64,000 nt of DNA from Acephala macrosclerotiorum (GCA_014904845.1 MU119242.1:186001-250000); one strand, 5' to 3'. Counted from the stretch's first letter, positions 41,523 to 54,955 are shown. The notes: a model not told the origin generated them from the sequence alone. Translations and numbers: made by a program.

Positions 41523-43757
41523 TCAACCTATCACTTTTACCGCTCTTCCCACCCCAACACCACCTTCCTCCTCCGGCCGCCCCCTCCTCAAAACCCTATA
41601 CCTTCCCCTCTGCAACCTCCCCGCCCACCTCCGCTTCCACTTCTTCCCCGCCCTAACCATCCTCTTCCTCGGATAATTAACCGGACTCTCACCACCCACA
41701 AAGATCGCCGCATCATACAAAAAGGCACCAAAACACGCTCCCGTAATCGGGGCTACCCAAGGTCCATAAATCCAATACCCATTTGTAAAGATTTGCGAAC
41801 CGTAGCCAACAGCTAGGCAGGCGAGACGAGGTCCTAGGTCGCGGGCAGGATTCATAGCTGCGCCGGTGTTGTATCCAAACGCCATTGAGAGGACGGTTAC
41901 GATTAGGCCAAGGACAAATGCATTCATTCCTGCGCCGGGAGGAGAGTTGGTGTCGTCTCCCAATGCCAATACAGCAACAGCCAAAATCGTTGTAGCAGTA
42001 AACTCGGTGAAAAATGCAGTTGAGGCATCGATCCATTCATATCTCGGATAAGTGATAAACGCACTTAAAGTCCCGGAATTCGCAAGATCAGAACCACCAT
42101 AGGCGATGATATTTTTTTGGTATAAACCAAAGGCGATGAGTGCAGCGAGGAAGGCGCCTAGGATTTGAGCGGCGATATATATAGGTACTTTTCGTAAGGG
42201 AAAGCCGCGGAAGATGTAGAGCATAATGGAAATGGCGGGGTTGAGATGGGCACCGGAAATTCCACCTGCGATGTAGATTCCTACCATGGTTGCTAGGCCC
42301 CATGCCCAGTCTGTAGTTTCTTCGTTGCCAGCTTTGGAGTTTGATGTTGAGACTACCAAATCGGCGCAGAATCCAAGCGTGAGTTGGACGGTAACGGCAA
42401 GTAACTCGGCGAGAGGCTCTCGGAATCGCAGACGGATGACGGACCAGTGAGTATGGAGATTGTGGATTTCGTCTGTTTCGGGGTCGTAGGCTTTAAGGGG
42501 GAATTCCTCGCCGATCCAGTCCCCGTCTAGAGCGTCGTCTTGCTCTTTGGCCGTCATGATCGAGGAGGCATCTTCGGGGAGCCAGGTGTCGTGTGTTAGT
42601 TGCTGCCCTGGTTGCTGTTGGACTGGAGACCCGGGCCGGGTTGGTCCTGGGGTAGGTTGTTCTGGGACGGGTGCAAGTTCAGAGTGCTTAGTTTCAGTGA
42701 GATCTTGCTCTTCTTCTTCCTCGATGGCTTGAGACGAGGGGGAGAAAAGACTGGATGGTCGTTGATTTGATGGCGAGGCTGGTGAGAGACCTGTTCCAAC
42801 TCGTTGTAGCATTCGATTTTCTCGCTGTTGTCGTGCCTGTTGGAGTTGGGGTGATATTTTGGATGGGTTCATGGTAGCTTGCACCCTTCCTTACTCCAAG
42901 TCCACATTCTGTGCATCTTGTCTTTGCTGATCCATATCTGGGATCTGGAGTTTGAGTTCGCTACGACTTGGGACCATACCAGGTCGAATGACACGAGGAA
43001 GTGGTTTCGCCAAACCCCAAACTGGACGTGTGTTGGCTGGCTGGTCATATGCTGGATTCAGGTCTGCATATCCTGGATCGACGTATGGTTGATTTGCAGC
43101 CAATGTGTCGATTACTTGTGGTCCTGCAAGGGTAAAATTCGCAGATTGTGCATCGAAATCTCGACCCGAAGCCATAGCTCCATTGGGAGGCTCAATCAGG
43201 ATCGTTGGTCTGCGTTGAAGTGTACTGCCTCGATAACGCGAGAAAGCAGGTGCTGGACTGCCGCCGACGTTCCAGGTCGACACCCGTGGCCGCATGCCTG
43301 GAGATGTGAACGAAGGCTGCTCCGAAGTCGTACTCCCTCTCGGTCTGCTCGTACTTGGTTGTGCCTGTCTCCCCTCCGGAACTGCATCCATGCTTCCATC
43401 TCTGATACCACTCTCTCTACTAGCTGGTGACCGTTTAAATATCTGCGAGCGAGGGGATAGTGCGCGGGGTGCGTCAATGCCTTGAGCAGGTCGTGAGGAT
43501 ATCGTTTGTCCTCGGCGTCGATTGAAGTCTGAGGTGTTATTCTCCGCACCCACTCGATGTCTTGGTGGTAATGTTCCAGCTCTGTGCAGTGGTTGTGCAC
43601 CAATTCCTTCTGCTTCCACTCCTCGTGCTGAAGGTGTAACGCTCCTCTCATCTCGATTTGTGGTCGTTTGGTTCGTTCCTGCAGCTGGAGCTGCCTCTCC
43701 TCCATTCCCAGCACTCTCCTCCACACTCTGCCTCGTATCCTTCTGTTCGTCCGCCAT
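41523..43757 (-). CDS. aquaglyceroporin (MIP family) with long N-terminal extension
   Basis: Channel for glycerol/water of the Fps1-like fungal class. The C-terminal part has the six-span MIP core with both half-helix motifs, SGAHLNPA and GAAMNPARD (the Asp marks glycerol facilitators). Upstream lies a 287-residue frame in the same reading frame, ending at TAA 42891-42893, just before the channel frame; it carries a NPAYDQ..RPVWGLAKPLPR..RPGM block of the type seen in the cytosolic N-termini of long fungal aquaglyceroporins. An intron 42751..42894 (GTAAGG...CCAG) would remove the TAA and fuse them: exons 42895..43757 and 41523..42750, 696 residues. Without splicing, the channel would start at ATG 42872 (449 residues) and the upstream ORF would be a separate gene. 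Confidence 0.72.
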
Positions 43758-44824
43758 TCTCAATCACCCCAACCAACTGAAAGGAAATTTCGTAGATATC
43801 GAGAACGACGGTGATGTGGCTAATACCACTCGTGAGGTGACTACCACCTAGATTTGTACTTCGTAGAATCCCGAGGAACTTAATCAAAATCCAGGGACTG
43901 TGAACTTTCAAATAAAATTTGACTCAGGAGAGGGGCCTCCCTGCAATAAGTACAAAAATACTCGGGACCCCTGCCATCCCATCATCGGATTACGATTTAA
44001 TCGACGATACTCTGTCGCAGAGGCTCAAGCTCTCACCACCTCATTGGCCCTTCGTCTCCTTACTCAGGAACCACTTAGTCCAAAGTAGCAAACCGGAACA
44101 AAGCTTGTCTGCATCATAGTGGAAAGTTACCGCGAGTGCTTTTCCACTTTTTTCTGCATCTCAGACTGAAAAAAGAAGGAAGTGGATCAACAGGTGGAAC
44201 AGGTGGATACGCAAACCTTTTAGATCAAACGGCAGAGCTAAAACAGATCCACTCGAGCCCCCGACGCATCCACAATAATCACGTGAGTAGTACAGAAAAT
44301 GGATGAGACGTCATTTTGAGATTTTCCACTTGCTTCTGGACTCAGATGGGACTCGTTATCCTTGAATTTTGAACTTTGAGAGGGTATTGGTTCTATTTTT
44401 GGTATTAGAGATTGGGTGGAGGAAAAGGGCCGGGAAATCGGGCGGTGGAGGGACATAGGATTCAATATGCTCCTAATGCTTTGCATGCTTCTGCTAGATC
44501 TGGGATGTCGTCTGCTGTTTTACTTGCGCCTCCGTATCTGATGGTCCCCACTGAAGAAAAGTCAGTAGGAATGTTCTAGACAAAATGATGTACGCAAGGC
44601 TGAGCCGATGAAGCTCAGGTCCCGAGAGAATATAGCAATTGGCTTTCGCGTCTTGAGGCTTTGAGCTGTCAACGTCAAGCAAAATTGCAAAGCCCCTGAA
44701 GATGAGTTGGCGTCGAGACTTATCTGATCCGCAGACTAAAGCTTCGATCCCGAGGTATGCCAGGCAATTGACTCTCCATCTCTCGATATCAAGCAGCAAT
44801 TGGCGTTCGAGTGGTACCCCCAAG
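43758..44824. other. intergenic; one small mitochondrial-type ORF possible
   Basis: Mostly unassigned. A minus ORF at 44238..44486 begins with ATG and a Ser/Arg-rich N-terminus without acidic residues (MQSIRSILNPMSLHRP), resembling a mitochondrial presequence, then KDNESHLSPEASGKSQND. It may be a short mitochondrial protein but lacks other support. Confidence 0.35.
44238..44486 (-). CDS. possible small mitochondrial protein ORF
   Basis: 82 residues. Amphipathic, Arg/Ser-rich first 27 residues fit a matrix-targeting presequence; the middle (SKFKDNESHLSPEASGKSQN) is polar. No family recognised and no intron required; the last 20 residues may not be coding if an intron follows GKSQND. Confidence 0.3.
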   Translation of the reverse strand: MQSIRSILNPMSLHRPISRPFSSTQSLIPKIEPIPSQSSKFKDNESHLSPEASGKSQNDVSSIFCTTHVIIVDASGARVDLF

Positions 44825-45840
44825 CTACCACTCCGTGTCAAGTAGATCATCCGACTCGAAAGCTCTGCTAAAGACCAGGAAGATCTGTGCCCTCCCTCTC
44901 TTTCTCAACCCCAAAGCAAAGAAAGAGTATCACTCACCCTCATCAACACCCCAAGCTCCTCCCACCACCCACCTATTCGCAAACCCATCTCCCGCAACCT
45001 CTCTCGCCCAAATGCCCTCTTCAGTTCCTAATCTCCTAGCTGCCATTTGTGTCCAAGGGTTCAAAAGATGGTATGTCGTACTCACACCTAAACTTCGTCA
45101 ATATTCCAATACTCCTTCAACTCCATCTTCTCTTCCTTCCATCAACTACATCTTTGTCCCCTCTGTCTGCACAATATAGAAAGAACTCACCCAATCCCCA
45201 AGCAGCATAAATCTCCCTCTCCGTATCAATAATCAAACTCATAGCCCACAACCCACCAACTTGGCTCACCCACCGATCAGTCGCTGCTTTTGAAGCGTGC
45301 GATATAAGAATAAATGATAGACGGGGGAATTTATTCGCTAGGCGGCGGGCTTCGATGAATGTTTTTTCTGCAACTTTTCACACAATCCCATCATCAGCAT
45401 CTTCCTCCCTCTCAAACAATTTTCGAAACGGAAAGAAAACCGGAATGGGAAAGAGTGTAAAGATAAGGAAAAGGGAATAACAAACAAGGACACCCGGTAT
45501 GCCTCAAAAAGATCACCACCGCCGGCCGTCCATCTAGCGGCGGCAACTCCAATTTCCCTCTCCCCATCTCCCCTTGACAAACAGGCGCTCTCTGTCCCAT
45601 GACCGGCGGCGCCGCAACCTCAATTGTCGGAGGAGGAGGCGTCTGCCACGATTTCAAGGCTTTGGGTACTTGCATGTTTTTCCATGCTTCTTGTGCTCCT
45701 GCGAAGGGTGAGGGAGAGGGTTCTTTGGAGGACGAGTTGGAGGATGAATTGGTGGCGAATGGATCGGAGAGGGCGTTTGAAGGGATTCCAGCTTTGCGGA
45801 GGGCGATTTTGGTGGTGAGTTTTGTGAATATCGCTGACAT
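44825..45840 (-). CDS. AhpC/TSA (peroxiredoxin-like) thioredoxin-fold protein
   Basis: Four exons on the minus strand: 45486..45840, 45191..45373, 44938..45087, 44825..44895, about 252 residues. The third intron (42 nt) and last exon are less certain. Thioredoxin-fold signature: GQRAPVCQGEMGRGKLELPP, then FLRHTGCPFAEKTFIEARRL, with the HTGCPF cysteine as the likely peroxidatic or structural Cys, LSFILISHASKAATDRWV, IDTEREIYAAWGLG and TTYHLLNPWTQMAAR. This order is characteristic of the fungal AhpC/TSA-like family (related to PRXL2). The acceptor at intron 1 (GAAAAG/TTGCAG) is required to restore GCPFAEKTF. Probably an antioxidant-type redox protein; only one conserved Cys is seen. Confidence 0.78.
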
Positions 45841-47402
45841 TTTGCCTGCTTTTCTCTTCCCTTTCCTCACTTCTACTTTGTGATCGGGTAATAGGGTTCG
45901 CGAGAGGTAAATAGAAGGTGAAGAGAGTTTGAAGAGATGAGACGAGAGAAATGGAAGGGAAAGTTAGAAGGAAGAAGAAGAGAGAGATCTTACGATTTAC
46001 ATGACAGCTTGTCTGGCTCGGATAAACACCTCAGGGTTCGAGAGCAGAGTCAGGAGCTTGAAACAGAGGAGGTGTCGCGAGTTGGCGCGAGGCTGGGGGT
46101 TTTTTGGTGGTTGCACGGATGTCTTGGCATTTCAAGTTTTTGAGTTGAGATCACGTGTGAAACACTTACTCTTATTGTTTCTCCTCAATCTTTTGAGCGA
46201 GATTGGTAGATGTTTAATTTAGCTCGTGTGAAGGAAAGGACTAATGAAGGAGATAGGTGTATCATGACGTTGAATGCATGAAGTCGAATAAGAATCGGGT
46301 GTTGGATGGCCAAAAGCGAACACATCTCAAGAGATGAAGCATCAGATTAGATCAATTGGAAGTTATCATTTTTAGGGGAAACAGGGTGCCAATTATTGTT
46401 GAAAGCCCCTGCAAAACCCAACTTGAGCTGCATGGATGTATGCCCGCCGACAGCTCGATATACACATAGCAGGATGCTAACATTGTTACATCTGGGATGG
46501 CTGTTGGCGATTCATGTATTTCAACGAACAACTTAAAGACTACACATGTTTTTGATATTTCATTTTATTTATCTTCCGCTGTTTATTTTCAGACGGGCAT
46601 CCAAGTCATCCGCCCTATCATGGTATCGACTCCTCATCGCTGTATCATCTCGTGAAACCCATTTATTTCAATCCATGCCACCACTTTATAAACATACACG
46701 GATGCCGCCTTTCCATCCATCATCAATTCACAACATAGCTTTTCCCTCTTCATTCCATGGATATCTGAGAGGGTCTGTTCGTGCCAAAGCAACCACCACG
46801 CTGTATGTGCAATAGTTGCAAGAAAAATAAAAAGCGGTTTATGCACGCAAATGTATATCAAGACCAGCCCAAACCAAAGAGCCCCGTCCGGTAGCGCGCA
46901 AAGAGAACACTCAGAAACCAACCATTTCCCAGACCAGACCGCTCGCAAATGCATCAATGTAAAATCAAAGCAAACAAAAGATTCATCTGCTCGAGAGACG
47001 TTGCGACGTCCACTCGACCTTTTCCGAAAAAGCTATCCGTCAAGCTTTCCAGATGACATGGAGGAAATCTATTGGTCGTAAACGCTTCAATGCCAATTCG
47101 AGATCCCTTGAAAGCATTCCCCTTTTCGCCATTTTCCTTTTCATATAAAAACAGTGCAGAGATCGTTGAAAAGTGCCAGGGACACATCAAATGAACGCCG
47201 TCGTCTAGATGCAATGTCATCTAGTCCTGGTGATTGGCCAGTTAAGGATCCCCGAGGACCAATTTTTGGTTGAGCCAGAGTATGTTCAGAGTCCAATAAT
47301 TTTCAAGCGCAGCTCCTTCTCCATCGTTCTTAAGACGGCACAGTTGTACACCTGTCAACATCCAACAGGTGGTGTGAGACATGGTTGGCAGGCTTGCGGA
47401 TT
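45841..47402. other. intergenic, promoter and 3' UTR
   Basis: About 1.5 kb without a convincing gene; includes the promoter of the peroxiredoxin-like gene and the 3' region of the nucleotidyltransferase gene. Confidence 0.45.
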
Positions 47403-50400
47403 CTATCCACCCTTCCGCTCACTCTCCTGAGTTGGCAATCTTTCGGCTTGGGCTGGAACGTCGCCGTTGTTCTTCGAGTCTGCAGGACCCTTTTTCTTGC
47501 CCTTCTGGATCTTCTGCCATGTTCCAGGAGCACCTTCACTCTTCGAGGCCCTGGTATGCCCATTCAATTTCGAGACAGGTGAGCCTTGCATCAGGGAAGC
47601 GCCATTGCTGGGCATTGGCTTTTGTGTTGTGTCCAAAGACCCGGATTGCCCCTCGGCGGCTTTGAAAGCCAAACCATTTGCTCTGCGCTCCAAAGGTTCG
47701 AACTTCCGACTTGTCGTGGGCGAAGGCGTCCGAGTCTCATACACAGGAGATAAATGGGGGAGATCTTCTCGCAGGAGGTCATTGTGACCTGTTCCAATGT
47801 CTAAGGGAGACATGCCGCCATTTTGGCGTGTTAGTCGATTCCGAGCATTGGGAGACAATCGTGGTCCATTCATCTGCTCCGGGGGTAGATATCCATTTGG
47901 CACCGTAACTGGCTGAGGCACCAGACCATTCGAATTGGACAGATTGGATCTCGGACTCCCGTTGTCACTCTTCACAGAAGATGACCCGTTAACGACCAAT
48001 GGTTGATCCACTCGTCCTTCTGACCGCAATTCCCGCGGTGTCAACTGTCCCGACATATCTTGCTCGCCAGAAGCATCGCTCCCTGTAATCGAAGGTTGAG
48101 AAATTGAATCAAGCGAACCGCTCAAGACATCACTGCCGCGATCTTCAGGTATAGACCCTTCACTTACCGAAGCTTGCCAGTGTGGTATGGAGACAGGAAC
48201 AGGATTCGAGCCATTAACAACCATTGGGCCATGATGATTAAAGGCCCTCAGGTTGGTGTGAGAAATGCCTTGCTGCAAGGGAACAGCAGTAATTGGAGCG
48301 GAATGAGCGCCGGTAGAATAAGACCGATCATGCCCAAGAGGAGAGGGTGATCTCGATGGTCTCTTCAATCGATCTAAAATAGACTGTGGCAGTTGATCTG
48401 TTGATAGCCGACGGTGTGACCGGGTCGCATCTCCGAAAGCGGGAATTGGCATTGGAACAGCTGACTGTCTCCTCATCGGACTTTGGGTATGATCGCTGAC
48501 ATAGTAGCCGACATACTCCTTGAGTGTGCTCTCCTCAGGGGGGGTGACAGCGGAGCTAACACTCGGCTCATACCCAGCTTCCAGATTCTCATCTGCAAGG
48601 GTGAAATTGATGGGTACCCCATTGACATGTCGCACGGTTTGATAAATACCAAGTCCAGGATGTGCCATTTGACCTCCTTGTATAGCTAGAGGAGAGGGGG
48701 CCGACCGTGTAGCAGGCTGAGAATGTGAGCGCGTTGAACCGTTCGGCTGGTTTGCACCTGAGCCAGATCCGTTCGTCATAGAAGACCTATGCATGCTCCT
48801 CCTCAATTCAGGCACAGCAGAGCTCAGAGATGGCGAGGATGGATTTGTACTTGGACTCGTTTGGTAACCGTACATGGGCGCGGCCTGATACTGGAGAGGA
48901 TAGAAGTAGAAATGCTCAGGGCGGATCGGTGCTGACAATGGGGGTTGGTCGAAGGAATTTGTCCGATTTCGATCGGTAGCTTGCTGCTGCTTGATCGAGC
49001 CTCCATTGGTCTGAGCCTGGGACTGAGCTTGGGCTTGCGATTGAGCGAATGCTTGACTCTGTTGGAGACCCTGGGCGTACAGTTGAAGTCGCAAGCTGTT
49101 CTCCTGAGCCTGAAGAACGGAGTACGTGGTGTACAAGTCATTGTGCAGCTGGGCCTGTGCTTGCCGTTGTAGCCAAGCCTCTTGCGTGGACATGTTGAGT
49201 GGCAATCCTGGCATGTATTGAGGAGGGGCATCAAATGCTCCGCTCGAAGCTCGCCGATTGCTATTACCGTTGCGATTGTGCTGGTTGTTATGGCGTCCTC
49301 CGTTACGGTGACCCCCACCACGTCCTCTACTTGAAGATTGAGAAGTACTCCGCAGAACAGGTTTTGGCTTTGGTGGAGGTCGCTCCCACACTCTCTCTTG
49401 CTCCTCTGGGAATTTGTATACCTCGCAGCACTCCGTCAACTTTCCCTCACACAAGAGATCAAAGGCTCTCCTGATTTCCATATGCAATCCGCGAAATGAG
49501 GTGTCATCTGCAGTATTACCCAGATTCCGATTGATGTTGAATGGCTCTTCGACGCACAACCGATTGTTATTGGCGACATGCCATCCTTTCTCGAGCTTAG
49601 GTATCGCCTTCCCATTTCGTACAGATATGACAAGTTTGTCATAATCGAATTCGTGTCCATAGAAACGGAAGAAATGGAACAGAAGCTCTCCCAAAGACTC
49701 CTTATTTTTCTTGCCAAAGCCGTGGAGTGCCTTAAGGTCGTCTGCAAACGCGCTCTCGATGCCATCTTTCGGAGGAAGTTTTAGGTGAGGTCGCTGGTGC
49801 AAGGCGGGAAGGATTGGAATATTTCGAGTCTGCAGGAAGTAGATGATCATGCATATCCAAGTGTATGAACTAAGTGTTCCACCAAAAGCTATATGGATGT
49901 GAGACAACGTTGTCAGAGAGTTCCTGCAGATGTGCGCTTACCTGCATCATTCACTATCCTTTCCTTTGTCCAATGCTTGATGATCATAGCAAGGGGGCGA
50001 ACTCGCGGATCGATTTGTACGTAGGTTTTGATCATCCGTGTGTTTTCCAACGCCAAGGTATTATTGACGTTCATGTCACACGCAAGATGCAGCTCGGGAT
50101 CCCATATCTTAACAATCGGTACCTTGGCAGTCGAGACGCAGATCACTTTCTCCATCCCATCTAAAGCTTTATCAGCATCACTCAGACGACAGAGCGAGAT
50201 ATCTCACTTCTTGCTAGGAGATCTGCTATAATGCAGACTCCTTCCATCTCCTTCCAGTCCGTTGTTATACAGATGTCGACTATACCGCTATTAGCTATGC
50301 TCATTTTCTCGCATTGTCTTTCTAGGGACGAACCGTCAGATGTATCCGTACACAACATGTTTCCAGATGATCCAAACATGTGCACCTTGATGTTATGTCC

Positions 50401-51327
50401 CGGCCATTCTGTATTAAACAGATTTTCCAGCTTTTGTACCAATGCTTCTCTCTTCCCATCACTCTCTGGAGACGGTAGTAACCGGTCATACAGCTCACGC
50501 ATATCTGTTGATAATTTTCTCTCCTCATCCTCGGAAAGATTGCTCTTAATATCCTTCAGATTCTTCTTCTCCAGCTTTTCACCCCCTAAACTGTAAGGCA
50601 TTCGCCTCTTTGTATGCGCCATTGCAGTCTCATACCGGCAACCGCCTCGAGGGCCTGGAATCGGTCTCGAAGATGGAAGTATAATATTCGATTCAGAATA
50701 CGCAGAGCGCGGTGAGTGGCCATTGGTCGCATTCGGTGATGGTGCTCGAGACTCGAAGGAGAACTTTCGGGCACGTTGATGTGGTGTAGACGGTACGGAA
50801 TTTGATTGTTGAGAGATTATGGAGGGTTGTTGTTGCGGGTGAGGTCGATTAGGGAGTGGGTTGGATAACTCCAACTTCTTGGCTGGCATCGTAGCAGCTG
50901 TTCCCTTCTCTGTTATGAGCGCGTGCTCTCCTTTGCTGGATGTTCGAGATTCCTTATTCCCATGACCAACCCGAGAGGAAGTTTTGTTATTCCTTGCCGT
51001 GATTGCGCTACTCGTAGTTGAGCCGGATCGCGGTCCAGGCACAGCCTGAATATGTTGTGCTGAGAGCAGAGGAGGGAGTGGCGAGGATACTGGTTGAGTG
51101 GTTCTTCCGGTGCTTATGAGTCTATTGTATTGTGCAAGCTGCAGCCGGTGGTAAGACGAATGCTGCGGTAGCAGAATAGGAATCAGATCGAGTTGAGACG
51201 GGCGTTGAGCTGGGACCGCAATACTGGGCGACGAGATCAGAACTGGGTCTGCAAGCGTGTTGCGCCGAACGAGTCGCGACCACTGATATTGATACTGAGA
51301 ATTGCCAGCTGAAGACTGGTCCTCCAT
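47403..51327 (-). CDS. Cid1/Trf-type poly(A)/(U) nucleotidyltransferase with long low-complexity tail
   Basis: Non-canonical nucleotidyltransferase that adds A or U to RNA 3' ends. Exons 50334..51327, 50208..50279, 49942..50160 and 47403..49888 give 1,256 residues. The catalytic core: HMFGSSGNMLCTDTSD joined by intron to VDICITTDWK (the G-S-(x)n-D-x-D nucleotidyltransferase motif), KVPIVKIWDPELHLACDMNV, IDPRVRPLAMIIKHWTK, NDAAFGGTLSSYTWICMIIY, and the PAP-associated part with SVRNGKAIPKL and EEPFNINRNLGNTADDTSFR. The first 250 residues and the last 750 are Ser/Pro/Gln-rich, predicted disordered, with a Gln-Ala run (QSQAQAQSQAQ). Start ATG 51327. Trf4/5 versus Cid13-type specificity cannot be decided by eye. 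Confidence 0.9.
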
Positions 51328-54137
51328 CAACTTCACGACTTTGAGCAGTCGTGACTGTCGGTGTTAAATTCGGCTCGAGGTGTTGCTGACCGTAGCAGGA
51401 TACAATCAGCACAAAGCTGAAGCCCACGCTCTTACAGCGAGGCTGGTCTAGCAGGTGAAAACGAGTGAATTTCTTATGTGGCTTGTCGTTGTCTGTTTCG
51501 CAGAAATGAGATCGTGATGGGCGTAGAGGTTTACCCCCTTCTAGGACGAACGGGCGTCTGGCAGCGGTGCTGTTGACGAGGGGCTACAGTAGTGGCCAGG
51601 ATGCAAGTCGACAGTGGAGGTGAGGGGATGTTGAGTATATCTGCGAGGCCGTTGGTGAGCACCGCAGACTGCACATAGGACACTCGTTGAGATTGGGCAG
51701 CGGAGAGGAGAGGAATTGCTTTGTTCGATGTGGTACCCTTCCAATAGACGTGAATAAAGTGAGGCCCTTGCTAGCGGCGTTTAGCCTAGTCGAGGCCCGG
51801 TAGCAACACTGAAAAGCGGAAGAGCGAGCCAGAGAACTCGTAACCTGAAATAATATTCCAAGAGGCAATTGCAATTGCAATTGCAACAATGCTCCTTCCT
51901 TCTGCTACAACATCACTCTGTTTCTTTTTCAATTCTACTGTATGGCAATCAAATATTGCCTTGGGGTCAAGTCCGCTCTCTACAAAGGCTTAGACGAGTG
52001 TCTGCCATACTGGATCGAGCATTTATCCACCAAATCGACACGGGCTCTTTGTGAGAGCGCCGGCCAATACTTTGTGCGCCTGAGGACCATCGTCCACATC
52101 CAATGTTCTTTGTGACGAGAATAAGCGCCAACGCATCACTGCCCTCGACTGTCGACTCCCGGATTGTCCAGCACGGGAACGCAGAGTTGATCTTCAGCAT
52201 TTTCTCAGCCCTAAGACATCCGATTCAGAACTGCGCTGTAGCGTAGAATTATGCGACATGCTTATTATTCAAGTCATACACCTCAAATTGTGAGTCTGAC
52301 ACGAGCATCACAGCCCGTACGCTCCGTCGCGCAAACCGAGGGAGAAGGCATCGTCTCCAAACATGGGGAAACGTGCTATTTATGATGCTCGTCCGCTGCC
52401 AGCCCCTTTTCCAAATATTCCTGCAATCAGATTCACGGTGCGTCTGAGACGAAACGGTTTCGAGCCTAAGCACGCATCCGCAAAGTGGCGAGGTGATATA
52501 CGTACAATTATATGAACATGTTATACAACATCACAAAGCAACTTGGACCCCTGGAAGCTAATTTCGAAGACGTTCCTGATATTTTTCCCGTGGTGGATAT
52601 CTTGGTTGCATTCGCGTCACCATTGATACCCCGCAGGAACCACGCGCCGTTCGTCCAGGGCCTCCGTCCAGCCATGGCCTTGGGGTCGACCTCGAAGAAT
52701 CAAAGATCGTGGTCCGGCTGGACAAAGGTCTCTCCTGCTGTTGCGAATCTGGGGAAGGTCCTGGGCAAACTCAGAGCCGTCCTCGCTAAAGCAGCCCTAT
52801 TCGTGGACAGCTACTTGCGCCACTTCCGCTCCCCAAACCTTGACGGACCTTGGCTTGGACTTGATCTTTTTGCAGTTAGGGAGTGCGGCGACGAGATCCG
52901 TGTGTAAGGAAGGTTTGGTGCCATCGGACTTAAGGCTTAGAATGCCAAGAATGTTTCTGAGTTTCTCGCAAAGAGATCCTCAGAAACTTTGCAAGCCTTG
53001 ATCTCCAGATGGTCCAGATGCATGAAACTTAGAGCTGATAGTGAGTACAGAGGCGTGTGAGTGGCTCGGAGAGGCACATTGTGCAGTTGACACGGCTCAA
53101 TATGAGACCTTGTTGAGGTTGCTCTGGTTTTGAAGAGTCAACGAACCATATCCGTCTCTTCACCGACAACAGTCATAGTTTTGCGTCTTTTGCAGACATG
53201 CGATCCACAACCTCTCAAGGTCTTAGAACATCGATAACGGGTCGCGGATAGCATCGTCATCGCCTCTGTATCACGCTGTCCGCCTCAGGAACATCTGTTC
53301 TCGATTTCGACTCCACTCTTAAGTAGGCATGGTTCACGAGATCTCCATCTAATTCAAGTATTTCAGCCTCACCGGCTTTCCGCCAGATCCGCAAAGTCCA
53401 TGGCATCCGATGCTTGCTGCATCGTAACTTTCCGCACTTCTCCGAACCTTACCAATCATCATCACATCTCACATATTCTCCGGGAGCATCAAAAATCCTT
53501 AAAAATGTCCCATATTCAATCATCCAATAACGACATCAGCCAAAACTCGCCCCTCCCAAAAAGTGCCAAGCTCAAATGGTAGCCTCGCGCTCGGCATTCT
53601 CGGACCACGCTACTCGCGATTTTTGCTGACATGGTGCATTCGGCCACTGTCTAGCCTCGTCTGACTACCGAACGTCATCATGTGAGAAGGTTAGAAATCA
53701 ACAATGAGTGCATGTCTCATATAAACTACTTTCTCCCATGTGGTTACCGAAGTAGCTCTTCACTTTTTCCCCACGCCCGGATATTTGCTGCTGGATATAT
53801 TCTGCGAATTGCGTGAGCTGAATCGTTGAGTGGAAGATAGAACTGGGAGAGGGAGAGAAGTATCGCTGGGTCGGTACACGTCCGGAAGCATCGGAGCTAT
53901 CTCCACGTTGTTGGAGGGACTGCAGTCGATTCGATTTCTGCTCTCCATCCGGTCCCGGAACGTTTTCTCCTGCAGGACAGCACGACTGGAGATATCATAC
54001 GTTTCCCATCCTGATCTTTGAAAGTTCAATCAACTTCCTGCCATAATATATAATTCAAAATGGGACTTTCGGGATCGAGGCACGCTTCTTCTCCTTCTCC
54101 GTCACCTCCAATCTATATATAAACAAAGAAAACTAAC
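51328..54137. other. long intergenic stretch (2.8 kb)
   Basis: No convincing gene on either strand. Contains a short (CAATTG)-type repeat near 51,880. An ORF at 52512..52907 (+) lacks motif or splice support. A large part may be the leader of the nucleotidyltransferase gene and the promoter of the membrane-protein gene. Confidence 0.4.
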
Positions 54138-54955
54138 ATGAAATACTCAAACAGAACAATAACACTCCTAGTAGCAATCGCTACCCTATCCTCCAACACC
54201 CTCTCCTCAGTCCTCTTCGCCCAATTACCAGATGATCCATTCCACCTCGCGAGTAATTTCGGATGGTATCTCCATTTCGCCAACATACTAAGTGTCTTTG
54301 GATTCATTGGTGCTTTGAGAGTATGCTTCCCTTCCTTCCCAATTATCTTTCCTTTATAAAACCAATACTGATGGTTCTGTAGCAACATGCTTTAAGCATA
54401 GCCATCTTCGCAAACTACCTAATCCTCGACACAATCCTCTGCTCCATCCCCCGCCTCCTCCTCCTCACCCTCCTAAACACCTTCTCTAGTACCCTCTGCT
54501 CCTCCCCATCCTCAAACCCTCTCTCCTCCACCTATACATTCCAACAAACATCCTCCTCTTTATCTCAAACAAACCAACAACTCACACAAACACCGCCCTC
54601 AAAATACACAATCCACAAATTCTCAGACGGCTGGAGCGAAGACGGATGCGTCCGCGTAATCGAACTAGCGCAACTCACATTAGCGGCTGGAGTGATAGCA
54701 GCGACGGTACTGCAGTTTGTGGGCGCGCTAGCGGTGCGGGAATATGCGAAGGCGTTGTGGGTTAAGGAGTGTAGGGAGGAGGAGGGGAGCTCTATGTTGA
54801 GTGTCGAGGCGATTTTGAAGAGAGGGATGGCGAATGAGGAACGACAGAGAGTGTTGGATGAAGAGAGGAGGAGGAGAGAAGCGAATCTTGACGAGTGGGG
54901 GTTTGGTGGATTGCCGCGGATTGAGGAGGGGGATGAGATGGGTGAGAAGTCGTGA
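54138..54955 (+). CDS. four-span membrane protein, uncharacterised
   Basis: Exons 54138..54320 and 54383..54955 (intron GTATGC...TGTAG, 62 nt, phase 0) encode 251 residues. Hydrophobic segments near 8-28 (TITLLVAIATLSSNTLSSVL), 41-60 (WYLHFANILSVFGFIGAL), 65-98 (SIAIFANYLILDTILCSIPR) and about 170-190 (LTLAAGVIAATVLQFVGALA) with a Ser/Thr-rich lumenal loop between the third and fourth. The C-terminal tail is charged, with Glu/Arg-rich helix (NEERQRVLDEERRRREANLD). The layout is that of tetraspan fungal membrane proteins seen in several Pezizomycotina; function unknown. Confidence 0.72.

Noticed and set aside
44494..44850. 118-residue minus ORF overlapping the end of the peroxiredoxin-like gene
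   Set aside because: Its first codons overlap the terminal exon in a different frame and no family is recognised.
52512..52907. 131-residue plus ORF
   Set aside because: It begins with ATG but has no recognisable motif, and neighbouring frames are equally open; likely chance.
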